Of a stretch of 64,000 nt of DNA, positions 33,325-43,423 are shown piece after piece (within the stretch, counting starts at the first letter, position 1; the number at the start of each line of letters is the position of its first letter). The stretch is from assembly GCA_040223615.1 (NCBI GenBank), contig JAVKFY010000011.1, forward strand, positions 132,540 to 196,539, read 5' to 3'. The notes under the pieces were generated by a model. The model did not search any database. It was given only the letters and a program-made list of their open reading frames with translations, and was not told the DNA's origin. The DNA comes from JAVKFY01 sp040223615. GTDB taxonomy: Bacteria; Pseudomonadota; Alphaproteobacteria; GCA-2731375. The position numbers and the translations under genes are program-made.

Positions 33325-35100
33325 ATGGACAAACTCGACAAAACCCGTTCGAAAGCCCGAAAATCCGGGACTGTCGAGGCTTGGCGCGCGGTGCTGGCGC
33401 TGGCGCCGGAGGATCCGGAGGCGCACTTCCAGGTAGGCAATGCGGCGCTGGCGGACGGCGACGCGGCGACGGCGGTTGCCCGCTACCGCCGGGCGCGGGC
33501 GGTGGCGCCGGATGTCGAGGCGGTGGCGGCCAACCTGGCGACGGCGCTGGCGGCGCTGGGTCTGGCGGAACAGGACGCGGGCCGGCACCAGGTTGCGGCC
33601 GAGACCTTCCGCGAGGCGCTGCCGCTGTCGGACAGCCCGATCCTGCGCAACAACCTGGCGCTGTCGCTGATCGCGCTTCGCCAGTTCGACGCGGCCATCG
33701 ACCTGCTGCGCCCGCTGAACGACCTGGCGGCGCAGCGCAATCTGGCGCAGGCGCTGGAACTGGCCGGCCGCCATGAGCAGGCGCGGCGCACCTGGGAGGC
33801 GCTCCAGGCCGCCATGCCGGGCGACGCCGACGCGCTGGCGCACCTGTTCCATGCCAGCCTGCAGACCTGCGCCTGGGATGAATTGGATAGCCTCAAGGCG
33901 CGGCTCGCGGCGACGATCGACGGCGACCCCTGCCCGGCGCTGCCGCTGTTCGCGTTGCAGGGCATGGAGCTGACGACGACGCAGGCACGTCGCGCCGCCA
34001 AGTCGGCCGCGCCAGCAGCCGAACCACTGCCGGCGCGTCCTCTGAGCAGTGGTCTGCTCACGGTCGGCTATCTCTCGCCGGACCTGCGTGGCCATAGCGT
34101 CGGGCGCAGCCTGGCAGCGGTCTTCGCCGCGCACGATCGCGCAAAGCTGCATGTCGTCGGCTACGCGGTCGGCGATGCGGCACCCGACGATGTCGGCCTT
34201 GACCGGGTGGCCGATCTGCGCCATCGGCCGGCCGAGGCCATCGCCGAGACCATCGCGGAAGACGGCGTCGACATCCTGGTCGACCTGGCCGGCCCGACAC
34301 GCGGCGGCGCGCTGGAGGTGCTGGCGCGCCACCCGGCGCCGCTTTCGGCGCACTATTTCGGCTATGGCGGCAGCCTGGGCGGGCTGGTCGACTACCTGGT
34401 CTCCGACGCCACTCATCTGCCCGATCCCGCCGATGTGGCGGAGGCCGTAGTGCACCTGCCGGGCAGCTTCTTCGTCGCCGCTCAGCCGGCGATCGGCTCG
34501 ACGACGCGGTCCGAACACGACTTGCCGGACGACGCCAAGGTGCTGATGAACCTGAATGCGCCGTACAAGACCCAGCCGGCGATGTTCCGGGCCTGGCTCG
34601 ATATCCTGGCACGGCGCGACGACGCGGTGCTGTGGTTGCTGGACGGCGGCAGCCAGGCCAACAACCGGCTGCGCGGCGCGGCTGGCGCGCAGAAGAATCG
34701 GCTGGTGTTCGCGCCGGCCGTCGACCACGCGACACACGCGGCGCGGCAGACCCTGGCGGACGTGGCCCTGGACACCTATCCGCACGGCGGCGGCGTGACC
34801 ACGTTGGATGCGCTGGCCGCCGGGGTGCCGGTGGTGACGCTGACCGGCGCGACACCTGCCTCGCGAACGGGTGCGTCGATTCTCCATGCGGCGGGCATGC
34901 CTGGGCTGCTGTGCGACAATGTTGGCGACTACGTCGCGACCGTGCTGGCCATGCTCGACAGGCGGACACCGCCGGGCGCGCTGTCATTGTTCAATCCGGC
35001 GGCAAGGGCTAAGCAACTCAAAACGGCCTTTGAGAAGATGGCCGATCGGCACCGCGCCGGCCTGCCGCCGGCCAGCTTCACCGTGGAGGACACATCATGA
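33325..35100 (+). CDS. TPR-containing O-GlcNAc transferase (SPINDLY-type, GT41)
   Basis: A 591-residue protein. TPR-like helical pairs fill residues 15-200 (LALAPEDPEAHFQVGNAALA, NLATALAALGLAEQ, NNLALSLIALRQFDAAI). A GT41-like glycosyltransferase follows: VGYLSPDLRGHSVGRSL, YFGYGGSLGG, LMNLNAPYKTQPAMF, the nucleotide-sugar part LALDTYPHGGGVTTLDAL (near VALDTYPHGGG) and GVPVVTLTG. Such enzymes O-glycosylate proteins, in bacteria often flagellin or surface proteins. I start at MDKLDK because AAAGGGG precedes it; an ATG 12 codons upstream exists. It overlaps the RraA-like gene by 4 bp. Confidence 0.85.
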   Translation: MDKLDKTRSKARKSGTVEAWRAVLALAPEDPEAHFQVGNAALADGDAATAVARYRRARAVAPDVEAVAANLATALAALGLAEQDAGRHQVAAETFREALPLSDSPILRNNLALSLIALRQFDAAIDLLRPLNDLAAQRNLAQALELAGRHEQARRTWEALQAAMPGDADALAHLFHASLQTCAWDELDSLKARLAATIDGDPCPALPLFALQGMELTTTQARRAAKSAAPAAEPLPARPLSSGLLTVGYLSPDLRGHSVGRSLAAVFAAHDRAKLHVVGYAVGDAAPDDVGLDRVADLRHRPAEAIAETIAEDGVDILVDLAGPTRGGALEVLARHPAPLSAHYFGYGGSLGGLVDYLVSDATHLPDPADVAEAVVHLPGSFFVAAQPAIGSTTRSEHDLPDDAKVLMNLNAPYKTQPAMFRAWLDILARRDDAVLWLLDGGSQANNRLRGAAGAQKNRLVFAPAVDHATHAARQTLADVALDTYPHGGGVTTLDALAAGVPVVTLTGATPASRTGASILHAAGMPGLLCDNVGDYVATVLAMLDRRTPPGALSLFNPAARAKQLKTAFEKMADRHRAGLPPASFTVEDTS

Positions 35101-35741
35101 CGCTGACCGACCGCCTCGCCAGGCTCTACACCAGCGCCGTGCACGACGTGATGCATGGGCGGGGCCATTCCAACTGCGTGCTGCCGCCGGGCCTGAACGC
35201 GGTGAACCCGGCGCATACCGTCGCCGGCGAGGTGTTCACCATCGACGGCCACTTCCAGGAGGGTCAGCCGACCAACGAGACCTTGCGCGGCTGGGCCGAG
35301 GTGCTGTCGAAGGCGCCGGCCGGCAAGGTGATCGTGTGCCAGCCGAACACCATGGAAGTGGCGCTGATGGGCGAACTGTCGGCCTCGACCCTGGCGAAGA
35401 AGGGCGTGCTCGGCTACATCGCCGACGGCGGGACGCGCGACGTGCCGCTGCTGGCGGAGATGGACTTCCCGGTATTCTCGCGCTTCGCCACGCCGAAGGA
35501 CATTGCCGGACGCTGGAAAGCGAAATCGATGGGCGAGCCGATCACCATCGGCACGGTCACGATCCACACTGGCGACTACGTGCTGGCCGACCGCGACGGC
35601 GTGGTGATCCTGCCGCACGACATCGCGGCCGAGATCGTCGCCGAGACCGAGGCCAAGGCGGAGACCGAGAACCAGATGCGCGAGGCCCTGCTGGCCGGCA
35701 TGGATCCGCTCGACGCCTTCGACAAGTTCGGGACGTTCTAG
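35097..35741 (+). CDS. RraA-like/4-hydroxy-4-methyl-2-oxoglutarate aldolase family protein
   Basis: A 214-residue RraA-family protein with TSAVHDVMHGRGHSNCVLP at the N-terminus, AGEVFTIDGHFQ and the metal/oxyanion motif LGYIADGGTRDV, then VLADRDGVVILPHDIAAEI. Family members are class II pyruvate aldolases acting on 4-hydroxy-2-oxoacids, or the RNase E inhibitor RraA. Length and motifs favour the aldolase group. Its ATG overlaps the stop of the O-GlcNAc transferase-like gene (ATGA). The unrelated neighbours give little hint of substrate. Confidence 0.85.
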   Translation: MTLTDRLARLYTSAVHDVMHGRGHSNCVLPPGLNAVNPAHTVAGEVFTIDGHFQEGQPTNETLRGWAEVLSKAPAGKVIVCQPNTMEVALMGELSASTLAKKGVLGYIADGGTRDVPLLAEMDFPVFSRFATPKDIAGRWKAKSMGEPITIGTVTIHTGDYVLADRDGVVILPHDIAAEIVAETEAKAETENQMREALLAGMDPLDAFDKFGTF

Positions 35742-35746
35742 CGCCC

Positions 35747-36562
35747 GTGCCCCGCGACGCCGACATCCCCGTCCCGCCCTACCGCGAGCCCGGCCTGATC
35801 AACTGGGTCGGGTTCTGGACGCTGTACGCCAAGGAGGTGCATCGCTTCTTCAAGGTCGGGTGGCAGTCGATCGTGGCGCCGGTGGTCACCACGCTGCTGT
35901 TCCTGACCATCTTCACCGTCGCGTTCGGCGACCGGGAACCGCACCTGCCGGCCGACATCTCGTTCGCCGCGTTCCTGGCGCCGGGGTTGATCATGATGGC
36001 GATCATCCAGAACAGCTTCGCCAACACGTCGTCCTCGCTGCTGATTTCCAAGGTGCAGGGCAACATCGTCGATGTGCTGCTGCCGCCGCTGCATCCGATG
36101 GAGATCATGGCCGGCTATGTGCTGGCGGCGGTGACGCGGGGCCTGCTGGTGGCCTGCGCCGTCGGGCTCGGCATGGCGACCTTTTCCGAAGTCGCGATAC
36201 TGCACTGGTGGCCGATCCTGTTCTTCGCCCCTGCCTCGGCCCTGCTGATGGCGCAACTCGGCCTGCTGGCGGGGATGTGGGCGACCAAGTTCGACCACAT
36301 GTCGGCGGTCACCAATTTCATCATCACGCCGCTTGCGTTTCTGTCCGGGACGTTCTATTCCGTCGACCGCCTGCCGCAGTGGTTGCGGGGGGTCAGCCAG
36401 GGCAACCCGTTTTTCTACATGATCGACGGATTCAGATACGGGATGATCGACCACGCCGACGGATCGGTGGTGGCCGGCGCGTGCCTGATCGCTGCCTTGA
36501 ACGTCGCGCTCGGGGCGGCGTGCTATGGCTTGCTGCGACGTGGGTGGAACCTGAAGTTCTAA
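35747..36562 (+). CDS. ABC-2 type transporter permease
   Basis: A 271-residue membrane protein with six hydrophobic segments. It contains the ABC-2 features YAKEVHRFFKVGWQSIVAPV, FLAPGLIMMAIIQNSFANTS, LISKVQGNIVDVLLPPLHP and FLSGTFYSVDRLPQWL, as in YadH- and NodJ-like exporters. The start is the GTG 6 bp after the RraA-like stop. The partner ATPase gene, normally upstream, is missing from the window, so the permease is an orphan here. A perfect intrinsic terminator follows. Confidence 0.88.
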   Translation: MPRDADIPVPPYREPGLINWVGFWTLYAKEVHRFFKVGWQSIVAPVVTTLLFLTIFTVAFGDREPHLPADISFAAFLAPGLIMMAIIQNSFANTSSSLLISKVQGNIVDVLLPPLHPMEIMAGYVLAAVTRGLLVACAVGLGMATFSEVAILHWWPILFFAPASALLMAQLGLLAGMWATKFDHMSAVTNFIITPLAFLSGTFYSVDRLPQWLRGVSQGNPFFYMIDGFRYGMIDHADGSVVAGACLIAALNVALGAACYGLLRRGWNLKF

Positions 36563-36612
36563 CTGGCGCCGCCCGCCTTCTCTCCTGAGCAAACTGGACT
36601 TAAACTCAACCG

Positions 36613-36640
36613 GGCGTCGCGCTAGCGACGCCTTTTGCAT
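36613..36640 (+). terminator. Intrinsic terminator between the ABC permease and argD
   Basis: GGCGTCGC-GCTA-GCGACGCC is a perfect 8-bp stem with a 4-base loop followed by TTTTGCATTT. It ends only about 20 bp before the argD start, so it probably also lies within the argD leader, where it could act as an attenuator. Confidence 0.85.
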
Positions 36641-36655
36641 TTATGGGATGGACCC

Positions 36656-37827
36656 ATGTCGATAACTGCCGTGATGCCGACCTATGCCAGAACCGATGTC
36701 GCCTTCGAGAAGGGTGAGGGTAGCTACCTGACGGACAGCACCGGTCGACGCTACCTCGACTTCGGCACCGGTATCGCCACGGCGGGCATCGGCCATTGCC
36801 ACCCGCACCTGGCCGAAGCCATCGCCAAGCAGGCGGCGACGCTGATGCACTGCTCGAACCTGTACAACATCCCGGGCCAGCAGAAGATGGCCGACCGGCT
36901 GGTCGCCGCGACCTTCGCCGACTCGGTGTTCTTCGGCAACTCCGGCGCCGAGGCCAACGAGTGCGCGATCAAGATGGCGCGCCGCTACCAGCACGTCAGC
37001 GGCCATCCGGAGCGCTACCGCGTCATCACCTTCGAGAACTGCTTCCACGGCCGCACGCTGGCGACCATCGCGGCGACCGGCGCGGAAAAGGTGCTGCAGG
37101 GCTTCGGGCCCAAAGTCGACGGCTTCGATCATGTCCCCTTCGGCGACCTGAAGGCGACCGAGGGTGCGATCTCCAACGAGACCGCGGCGATCATGGTCGA
37201 GGCGGTGCAGGGCGAAGGCGGCTTCTTCGTCGCGCCGGACGGCTTCCTGGAGGGGCTGCGCAAGCTTTGCGACAAGCACGGCCTGCTGCTGATCGCCGAC
37301 GAGATCCAGACCGGCATGGGCCGCACCGGGACGTTCCTGGCGTTCGAGCAGTTCGGCGTGAAGCCGGACATCGCCACGCTCGGCAAGTCGATCGGCGGCG
37401 GCTTCCCGACCGCCGCGTGCATCGCCACCGCGGAAGCGGCCAAGGGCATGACCGCCGGCACCCATGGCTCGACCTATGGCGGCAACCCGCTGGCCATGGC
37501 GGCGGCGAACGCGACCATGGACGTGGTGCTGGAGGCCGGCTTCATGGACCACGTGCAGGCGATGTCCAAGCGGCTGCGCGCCGGCGTGGAGGCGATCCGC
37601 GACCGCAACGACTCGCTGATCGAACTGGTGCGCGGCAAGGGGCTGATGATCGGGCTGAAAACCCGCGTGCCGAACGGTGAGATCGTCAACAAGCTGCGCG
37701 ACGCCGGCATGCTGACGGTGCCGGCCGGCGACAACGTGGTCCGGCTGCTGCCGCCGATGACGGTGTCCGAGGCGGAGATCGACGAGGCGCTGGCGATCAT
37801 CGAGAAGATCTGCGTCGAGGATGGATC

Positions 37828-37831
<4 letters not shown>
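36656..37831 (+). CDS. argD: Acetylornithine aminotransferase
   Basis: A 391-residue class III PLP aminotransferase. It has YLDFGTGIATAGIGHCHPHL, FFGNSGAEANECAIKMAR, FHGRTLATIAATG, the cofactor Asp in LIADEIQTGMGRTG and the PLP Lys244 in TLGKSIGGGFP, then THGSTYGGNPLAMA. It converts N-acetylglutamate semialdehyde to N-acetylornithine in arginine synthesis. The ATG after GGGATGGACCC gives MSITAVMPTYARTD; its stop overlaps the argF start by 4 bp, which supports ArgD over other omega-aminotransferases. Confidence 0.94.
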
Positions 37832-38741
<910 letters not shown>

Positions 38742-38754
<13 letters not shown>

Positions 38755-39689
38755 GCTCCGCGACCGCTTCTCAAGACGACCTGGTCCGCCCGTTCCAGCT
38801 CGAGTCGGGACCGATCCGCGGCCGGCTGGTGCGGCTCGGCACCACCGCCGACGAGGTGCTGACCCGGCACGGCTATCCGGTCGCGGTGGCAACGCTGCTG
38901 GGCGAGGCGCTGGCGCTTACCGCCGCGCTGTCCTCGGCGTTGAAGTTCGACGGCATCTTCACCCTGCAGGCCAAGGGCGACGGGCCTTGCCGGATGCTGG
39001 TCGCCGACCTGGCCACGCCCGGCCGGATGCGCGGCTACGCCCAGTTCGACCGCGATGCCGCGGCGCCCGACGACGCCATCGAGGACGGTCGCGCCTCGGT
39101 GCCCCGCCTGCTCGGCGCCGGCCACCTGGCGTTCACCGTCGACCAGGGTATCAACGACCGCTACCAGGGCATCGTGTCGCTGGAGGGCCACAGCCTGGCC
39201 GATTGCGCGCACCACTATTTCCAGGAATCGGAGCAGATCCCGGCGGCGCTGCACGTCGTCGCCGGCCAGGCCGGACCCAGCGGCGCCTGGCGCGCCGGTG
39301 CGCTGCTGCTGCAACGGCTGCCGGAGGGTGATCCCGCCCTGCTGGCCCGCGGCGCCGAGTTCGACCGCGAGGACACCGAGGAGGCCTGGCACCGCGCCGT
39401 CACCTTCCTGGCCACGGCGAAGCGCGAGGAGTTGCTCGACCCCGGCCTGGACGGCGACGACCTGCTGTTCCGGCTGTTCCACGAGGAGGGCGTTCGGGTG
39501 TTCGATCCGACGCCGGTGGGCTTCGGCTGTCGTTGCACGCCGGAGCGCGCGGTCGCCGTGCTGCGCCAGCTCGACGACGAGGAACTGGCCGGCCTGGCCG
39601 ACGACGGCAGAATCGAGGTGCGTTGCGAGTTCTGCAACACCCCTTATCTCTATGACCTGGAAGAGTTGCGGCCGACGGGGAGGCCATGA
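38742..39689 (+). CDS. hslO: Redox-regulated chaperone Hsp33
   Basis: A 315-residue Hsp33. The N-terminal part has VRPFQLESGPIRGRLVRLG and LALTAALSSALKFDGIF. The C-terminal redox switch has zinc ligands Cys263 and Cys265 (CRC) and Cys295 and Cys298 (CEFC). Oxidation releases zinc and activates holdase activity. The GTG start overlaps argF, an order (argD-argF-hslO) conserved in many alphaproteobacteria. Confidence 0.95.
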
Positions 39690-40267
39690 TGCGCGCCGTT
39701 TGGATCTCGCTGCTGCTGGTCGTGGGGTTGGCGGCTTGCCAGTCCTCGCCGCCGCCGGCGACCTATCCGCAGATCACCTACCTGAACAAGCAGCCGATCG
39801 CGCTCGACGTCGCGCGCATCGACGTGGTCGTCGCCTACCAGCCGCCACTGAAAGCGCCGAACGTGGAGCACCGCCTGCCGGTGTCGCTTTCCGATACCAT
39901 CGCGCGCTGGGCCACCGACCGGCTCCGCGCCGTCGGCAGCAGCGGCACCGCGACCTTCACCGTCCTCGACGCCTCGGTGATCGAACAGGAACTGGAAACC
40001 CGCAAGGGCCTGACCGGCCTCATCAACACCGACCAGGCCGCGCGCCTGAAGGGCCGGGTCGCGGCGCGGCTGGAGATCGACCAGGGCGGCGGCCTGGCCA
40101 CCGGCTTCGCCGAAGCCAACGCCAGCCGCATCCAAACCATCGCGGAAGGCATCACCCTGGCCGAGCGCGACGATGTGTTCTACCGGTTCGAGGAGGCCAT
40201 GGCGAAAGACCTCGACCGCGAACTGGAAGCGGTGGTGCGCGAAAAGCTCGGCGCGTTCGTGCGCTAG
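39686..40267 (+). CDS. Putative lipoprotein, unknown function
   Basis: A 193-residue protein with a lipoprotein signal (residues 1-19, lipobox LAAC with Cys19) and a mature start QSSPPPATYPQITYLN. The rest is mixed alpha/beta with no catalytic motif I recognise. GGGGAGG precedes two adjacent ATGs (39686 and 39689). It overlaps the hslO stop by 4 bp and is the last gene of the arginine/Hsp33 operon. An envelope role is likely; nothing further can be supported. Confidence 0.82.
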   Translation: MMRAVWISLLLVVGLAACQSSPPPATYPQITYLNKQPIALDVARIDVVVAYQPPLKAPNVEHRLPVSLSDTIARWATDRLRAVGSSGTATFTVLDASVIEQELETRKGLTGLINTDQAARLKGRVAARLEIDQGGGLATGFAEANASRIQTIAEGITLAERDDVFYRFEEAMAKDLDRELEAVVREKLGAFVR

Positions 40268-40278
40268 CCCCCTACACG

Positions 40279-40306
40279 CGTCGTGCCGGGCTGGACCCGG
40301 ATGACG
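40279..40306. repeat. Dispersed intergenic palindrome (copy 2)
   Basis: Nested arms CGTC/GACG and CCGGG/CCCGG surround CTGGA. It matches the plan of the element at 31963-31992. It lies between the convergent lipoprotein and argE genes, where a hairpin could serve as a two-way terminator. Confidence 0.6.
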
Positions 40307-40317
40307 ATACCAGCGGC

Positions 40318-41481
40318 CTACTTCCCCTCCAGGTGATCCAGCACGCGGCCGATGAGCTGGCTGCACTCGGCGATCTGGCTTTCCTCGACGAATTCGTCGG
40401 GCTTGTGCGCCTGCTCGATGTTGCCGGGGCCGCAGACCACGGCGGGCACGCCGACGCCCTGGAACAGACCGGCCTCGGTGCCGTAGCTCACCGCATAGGT
40501 CTGGTTCGAATTGGCCAGCGCCAGCATCAAGGACTCCCACGAGCCGCCCTCGTCAGGCAGCAGGCCAGGCACCTCGGCACGGATCTCGTGCGTGATGTCG
40601 GCTTGCGGGTGGACCTTGCGCATGCGCGGCACCACCTCGTCGGCGCAGTAGGTCTTGAACCGCTCGAACACGTCGCGCGGGTTCATCTGCGGCACGGCGC
40701 GGCATTCCCAGGTGAAGCGCGATTGCTTGGGGATGATGTTGGGCGCGGTGCCGCCCTTGATCAGGCCGACGTTGATGGTCGAATAGGGCGGATCGAAACG
40801 TTCGTTCTGGAACGCCGGCGCCTTGTATTCCTCGGCCATGCGGGCGAGCTCGGCGATCAGCTCCGCGGCATACATGATCGCGTTAACGCCCTGGTGGGTC
40901 TTGGAGGAGTGCCCTTCCAGGCCATGCACCGTGGTGTGCACGCCGATCGAGCCCTTGTGCGCGTTGACCACCGAGAGGTCAGTCGGCTCGCCGACGATCA
41001 CCGCGCGCGGCCGCACCGGCAAACCCTCGACATGTTCGACCAGCCCGCGCGCGCCGAGGCAGCCGACCTCCTCGTCGTAGGACAGCGCAAAGTGGATCGG
41101 CCGGTTGAGCTGGCGCTTGTTCATCTCCGGCACGGCGGCGAGCGCGCAGGCGATGAAGCCCTTCATGTCGGCGGTGCCGCGGCCGAACAGCTTGCCGTTG
41201 GCCTTGCGCACCTCGAACGGATTGGACGACCAGTCCTGACCGTCGACCGGCACCACGTCGGTATGGCCGGAGAGCACGATGCCGCCATCCGCCACCGGGC
41301 CGACCGTGGCCCACAGGTTGGCCTTGTTGCCGGTCTCGTCGTGGATCAGGTCGCTGGCGACGCCATGGTCGGCCAGGTAGTCGCGCACGAAGTGGATCAG
41401 TTCGAGGTTGCTCTCGCGGCTGGTGGTGTCAAACGCCACCAGACGGTCGAGCATCTCGACGGGGGAATAGACCGCAGCCAT
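40318..41481 (-). CDS. argE: Acetylornithine deacetylase
   Basis: A 387-residue M20-family metallohydrolase. Zinc-site motifs are VLSGHTDVVPVDGQDW, GRGTADMKGFIA, the catalytic EEVG (SYDEEVGCLGARGL) and VGEPTDLSVVNAHKG; the lid carries the HEL/HGLEGHSS-type insertion. It splits N-acetylornithine into ornithine and acetate. It lies convergent to the argD-argF operon. GGAGCAAC precedes the ATG. Confidence 0.93.
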   Translation of the reverse strand: MAAVYSPVEMLDRLVAFDTTSRESNLELIHFVRDYLADHGVASDLIHDETGNKANLWATVGPVADGGIVLSGHTDVVPVDGQDWSSNPFEVRKANGKLFGRGTADMKGFIACALAAVPEMNKRQLNRPIHFALSYDEEVGCLGARGLVEHVEGLPVRPRAVIVGEPTDLSVVNAHKGSIGVHTTVHGLEGHSSKTHQGVNAIMYAAELIAELARMAEEYKAPAFQNERFDPPYSTINVGLIKGGTAPNIIPKQSRFTWECRAVPQMNPRDVFERFKTYCADEVVPRMRKVHPQADITHEIRAEVPGLLPDEGGSWESLMLALANSNQTYAVSYGTEAGLFQGVGVPAVVCGPGNIEQAHKPDEFVEESQIAECSQLIGRVLDHLEGK

Positions 41482-41546
41482 GCAGGTTGCTCCGAAGAAT
41501 TGCCAGACGCCGAGCCTATCGGCGGGCCGCCGTCCGGTCCAGCCGC

Positions 41547-42989
41547 TCAGGCGCGCCAGAAGCCCGGCGTGAACATCACCAGCACGGTGAACAGTTCCAG
41601 CCGGCCGAGCAGCATGCCGGCCGACAGCAGCCACTTGGCCGGATCCGGCAGGGCGGCGAAGTTGCCGGCGGGACCGATGATCTCGCCCAAGCCCGGTCCG
41701 ACATTGGCCAGCGCCGAGGCGGCGCCGGACAGCGCCGTGATCAGGTCCAGCCCGACGAAGGTCAGCGCCAGGGCGAGCAGCGCGTAGGACAGCACGAACA
41801 GGAAGAAGAAACTCATCACCGAGTCGGCGACCGATTCCGGCACCGGATGGCGGTTGAACATCGGCACGAACACGCCGTGCGGTTGCAGCAGGCGGCGCAT
41901 CTGGGTCATGCCGGTGGCATAGAGGATCTGGAAGCGGAATACCTTGATGCCGCAACTGGTCGAGCCGGCGCAGCCGCCGATCAGCATGACGAAGAAGAAC
42001 AACGTCACCGGGAAGGCACCCCACAGGCCGTAGTCGATGGTGGCGTAGCCGGTGCCGGTGACGATCGAGACGACGTTGAAGCTGGCGTAGCGCAGCGCCG
42101 CGCCCGGCGCCATCGCGTCGGTGACCACCAGCCACACCGACATGGTGGCGATCACCGTGGCCAGGATGCCGAAGAACCAGCGCACCTGGGTGTCGGCGAA
42201 CAGCGACAGCGGCTCGCCGCGCACGGCCCGGAAGTAGAGCAGGAAGGGCAGGCTGCCGACGATCATGAACACCGTGGCGATGGCGTCGATCAGCGGCGAG
42301 TCGAAGAATCCGATCGAGGCGTCGTAGGTGGAAAAGCCGCCGGTGGCGATGGTGGTCATGGCATGTGCCACTGCCTCGAACAGCGGCATCCCGGCCAGCC
42401 GGTAGGCAAGCGCGCACAAGGTCGACAGCGCCAGATAGATCACCGCGATGACGAGCGAGATCTGCGCCGCGCGCGGCAGCGCCTTCTCCCGCTCCGAGCT
42501 CTCCATGCGGAACAACTGCATGCCGCCGATCCGCAGCATCGGCAGCACCGCGACCGCGGTGACGATGATACCGATGCCGCCCAGCCACTGCAGCAGCGCG
42601 CGCCACATCAGGATGCCGGGCGGCGCCACGTCGAGGCCGCTGATCACCGTCGAGCCGGTGGTGGTCAGCCCCGACATCGCCTCGAAGAAACTGTCGGTGT
42701 AGCTCATCTCTAGTTCGCAGAAGGCGAAAGGCAACGCCGCGAAGGCCGGCAGCACGACCCATAGCGCAGTGGTCAGCACGAAGGCCTGCTGCAGGCTAAG
42801 TTCGCGGCCGCCGCGGTTGGCCAGCGCCAGGGCGGCGCCGACGAAGCTGGTCAGGAACCCAGCCACGAGGAAGACCTGCCAGTCCGGGTTGGCGACCGCC
42901 AGGTCGATGGCGGCGGGGATCGCCATCAACAGGCCGACCAGGGTCAGCATGACGCCGACCACGAGCAGGATCGGTCGGTTGTCGCGCAT
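41547..42989 (-). CDS. trkH: TrkH-family potassium uptake protein
   Basis: A 480-residue polytopic membrane protein of the Trk/Ktr superfamily. Selectivity-filter repeats can be seen as TTTGSTVISGLDV, TIATGGFSTYDAS, NVVSIVTGTGYATIDYG and NVGPGLGEIIGPAGN, with FFEAMSGLTTTG at the first pore helix. It imports K+ together with the NAD-binding TrkA, which is not encoded nearby. It is upstream of argE by about 65 bp and may be cotranscribed. Confidence 0.95.
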   Translation of the reverse strand: MRDNRPILLVVGVMLTLVGLLMAIPAAIDLAVANPDWQVFLVAGFLTSFVGAALALANRGGRELSLQQAFVLTTALWVVLPAFAALPFAFCELEMSYTDSFFEAMSGLTTTGSTVISGLDVAPPGILMWRALLQWLGGIGIIVTAVAVLPMLRIGGMQLFRMESSEREKALPRAAQISLVIAVIYLALSTLCALAYRLAGMPLFEAVAHAMTTIATGGFSTYDASIGFFDSPLIDAIATVFMIVGSLPFLLYFRAVRGEPLSLFADTQVRWFFGILATVIATMSVWLVVTDAMAPGAALRYASFNVVSIVTGTGYATIDYGLWGAFPVTLFFFVMLIGGCAGSTSCGIKVFRFQILYATGMTQMRRLLQPHGVFVPMFNRHPVPESVADSVMSFFFLFVLSYALLALALTFVGLDLITALSGAASALANVGPGLGEIIGPAGNFAALPDPAKWLLSAGMLLGRLELFTVLVMFTPGFWRA

Positions 42990-43015
42990 GGTTCAGGCCA
43001 GGCGGGCGAGCCGGC

Positions 43016-43408
43016 TCAGTTCAACCGCCGCGGCTGGTCCGGGATATCCAGCGAGAAGGCCGGGATGTCGACTTCGAAGCGCTCGCCGCCCGGCCCTTCC
43101 ATCTCGTAGGTACCGACCATGATGCCAGAAGGCGTGTTGAGCGGGCTGCCGCTGGTGTACTCGAAGTGCTCGCCGGGTTGCAGCACCGGCTGCTTGCCGA
43201 CGACGCCGGGACCGCGCACCTCCTGCACCTGGCCGCGCCCGTCGGTGATGTGCCAGTAGCGGTTCAACAGTTGCACCGTCTCGCCGCCCTGGTTCTCGAT
43301 GCGCACGTGATAGGCCCACACGAAATAGTTCTCGTCCGGGTCGGACTGCTCGTCCAGATAGGACGGTTCGACCTGGACGCGGATCGCGCGGGTGGTCTTG
43401 GCGTACAT
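43016..43408 (-). CDS. apaG: ApaG protein
   Basis: A 130-residue single-domain beta-sandwich protein. IRVQVEPSYLDEQSDPDENY, FVWAYHVRIENQGGETVQLLNRYW, ITDGRGQVQEVRGPGVVGKQP and YTSGSPLNTPSGIMVGTYEM are the family core. ApaG is linked to Co2+ resistance and Ap4A metabolism; its molecular role is not settled. It stands between trkH and a MaoC-type hydratase gene on the same strand. Confidence 0.95.
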   Translation of the reverse strand: MYAKTTRAIRVQVEPSYLDEQSDPDENYFVWAYHVRIENQGGETVQLLNRYWHITDGRGQVQEVRGPGVVGKQPVLQPGEHFEYTSGSPLNTPSGIMVGTYEMEGPGGERFEVDIPAFSLDIPDQPRRLN

Positions 43409-43423
43409 CGCTGGTCTCCGTCC

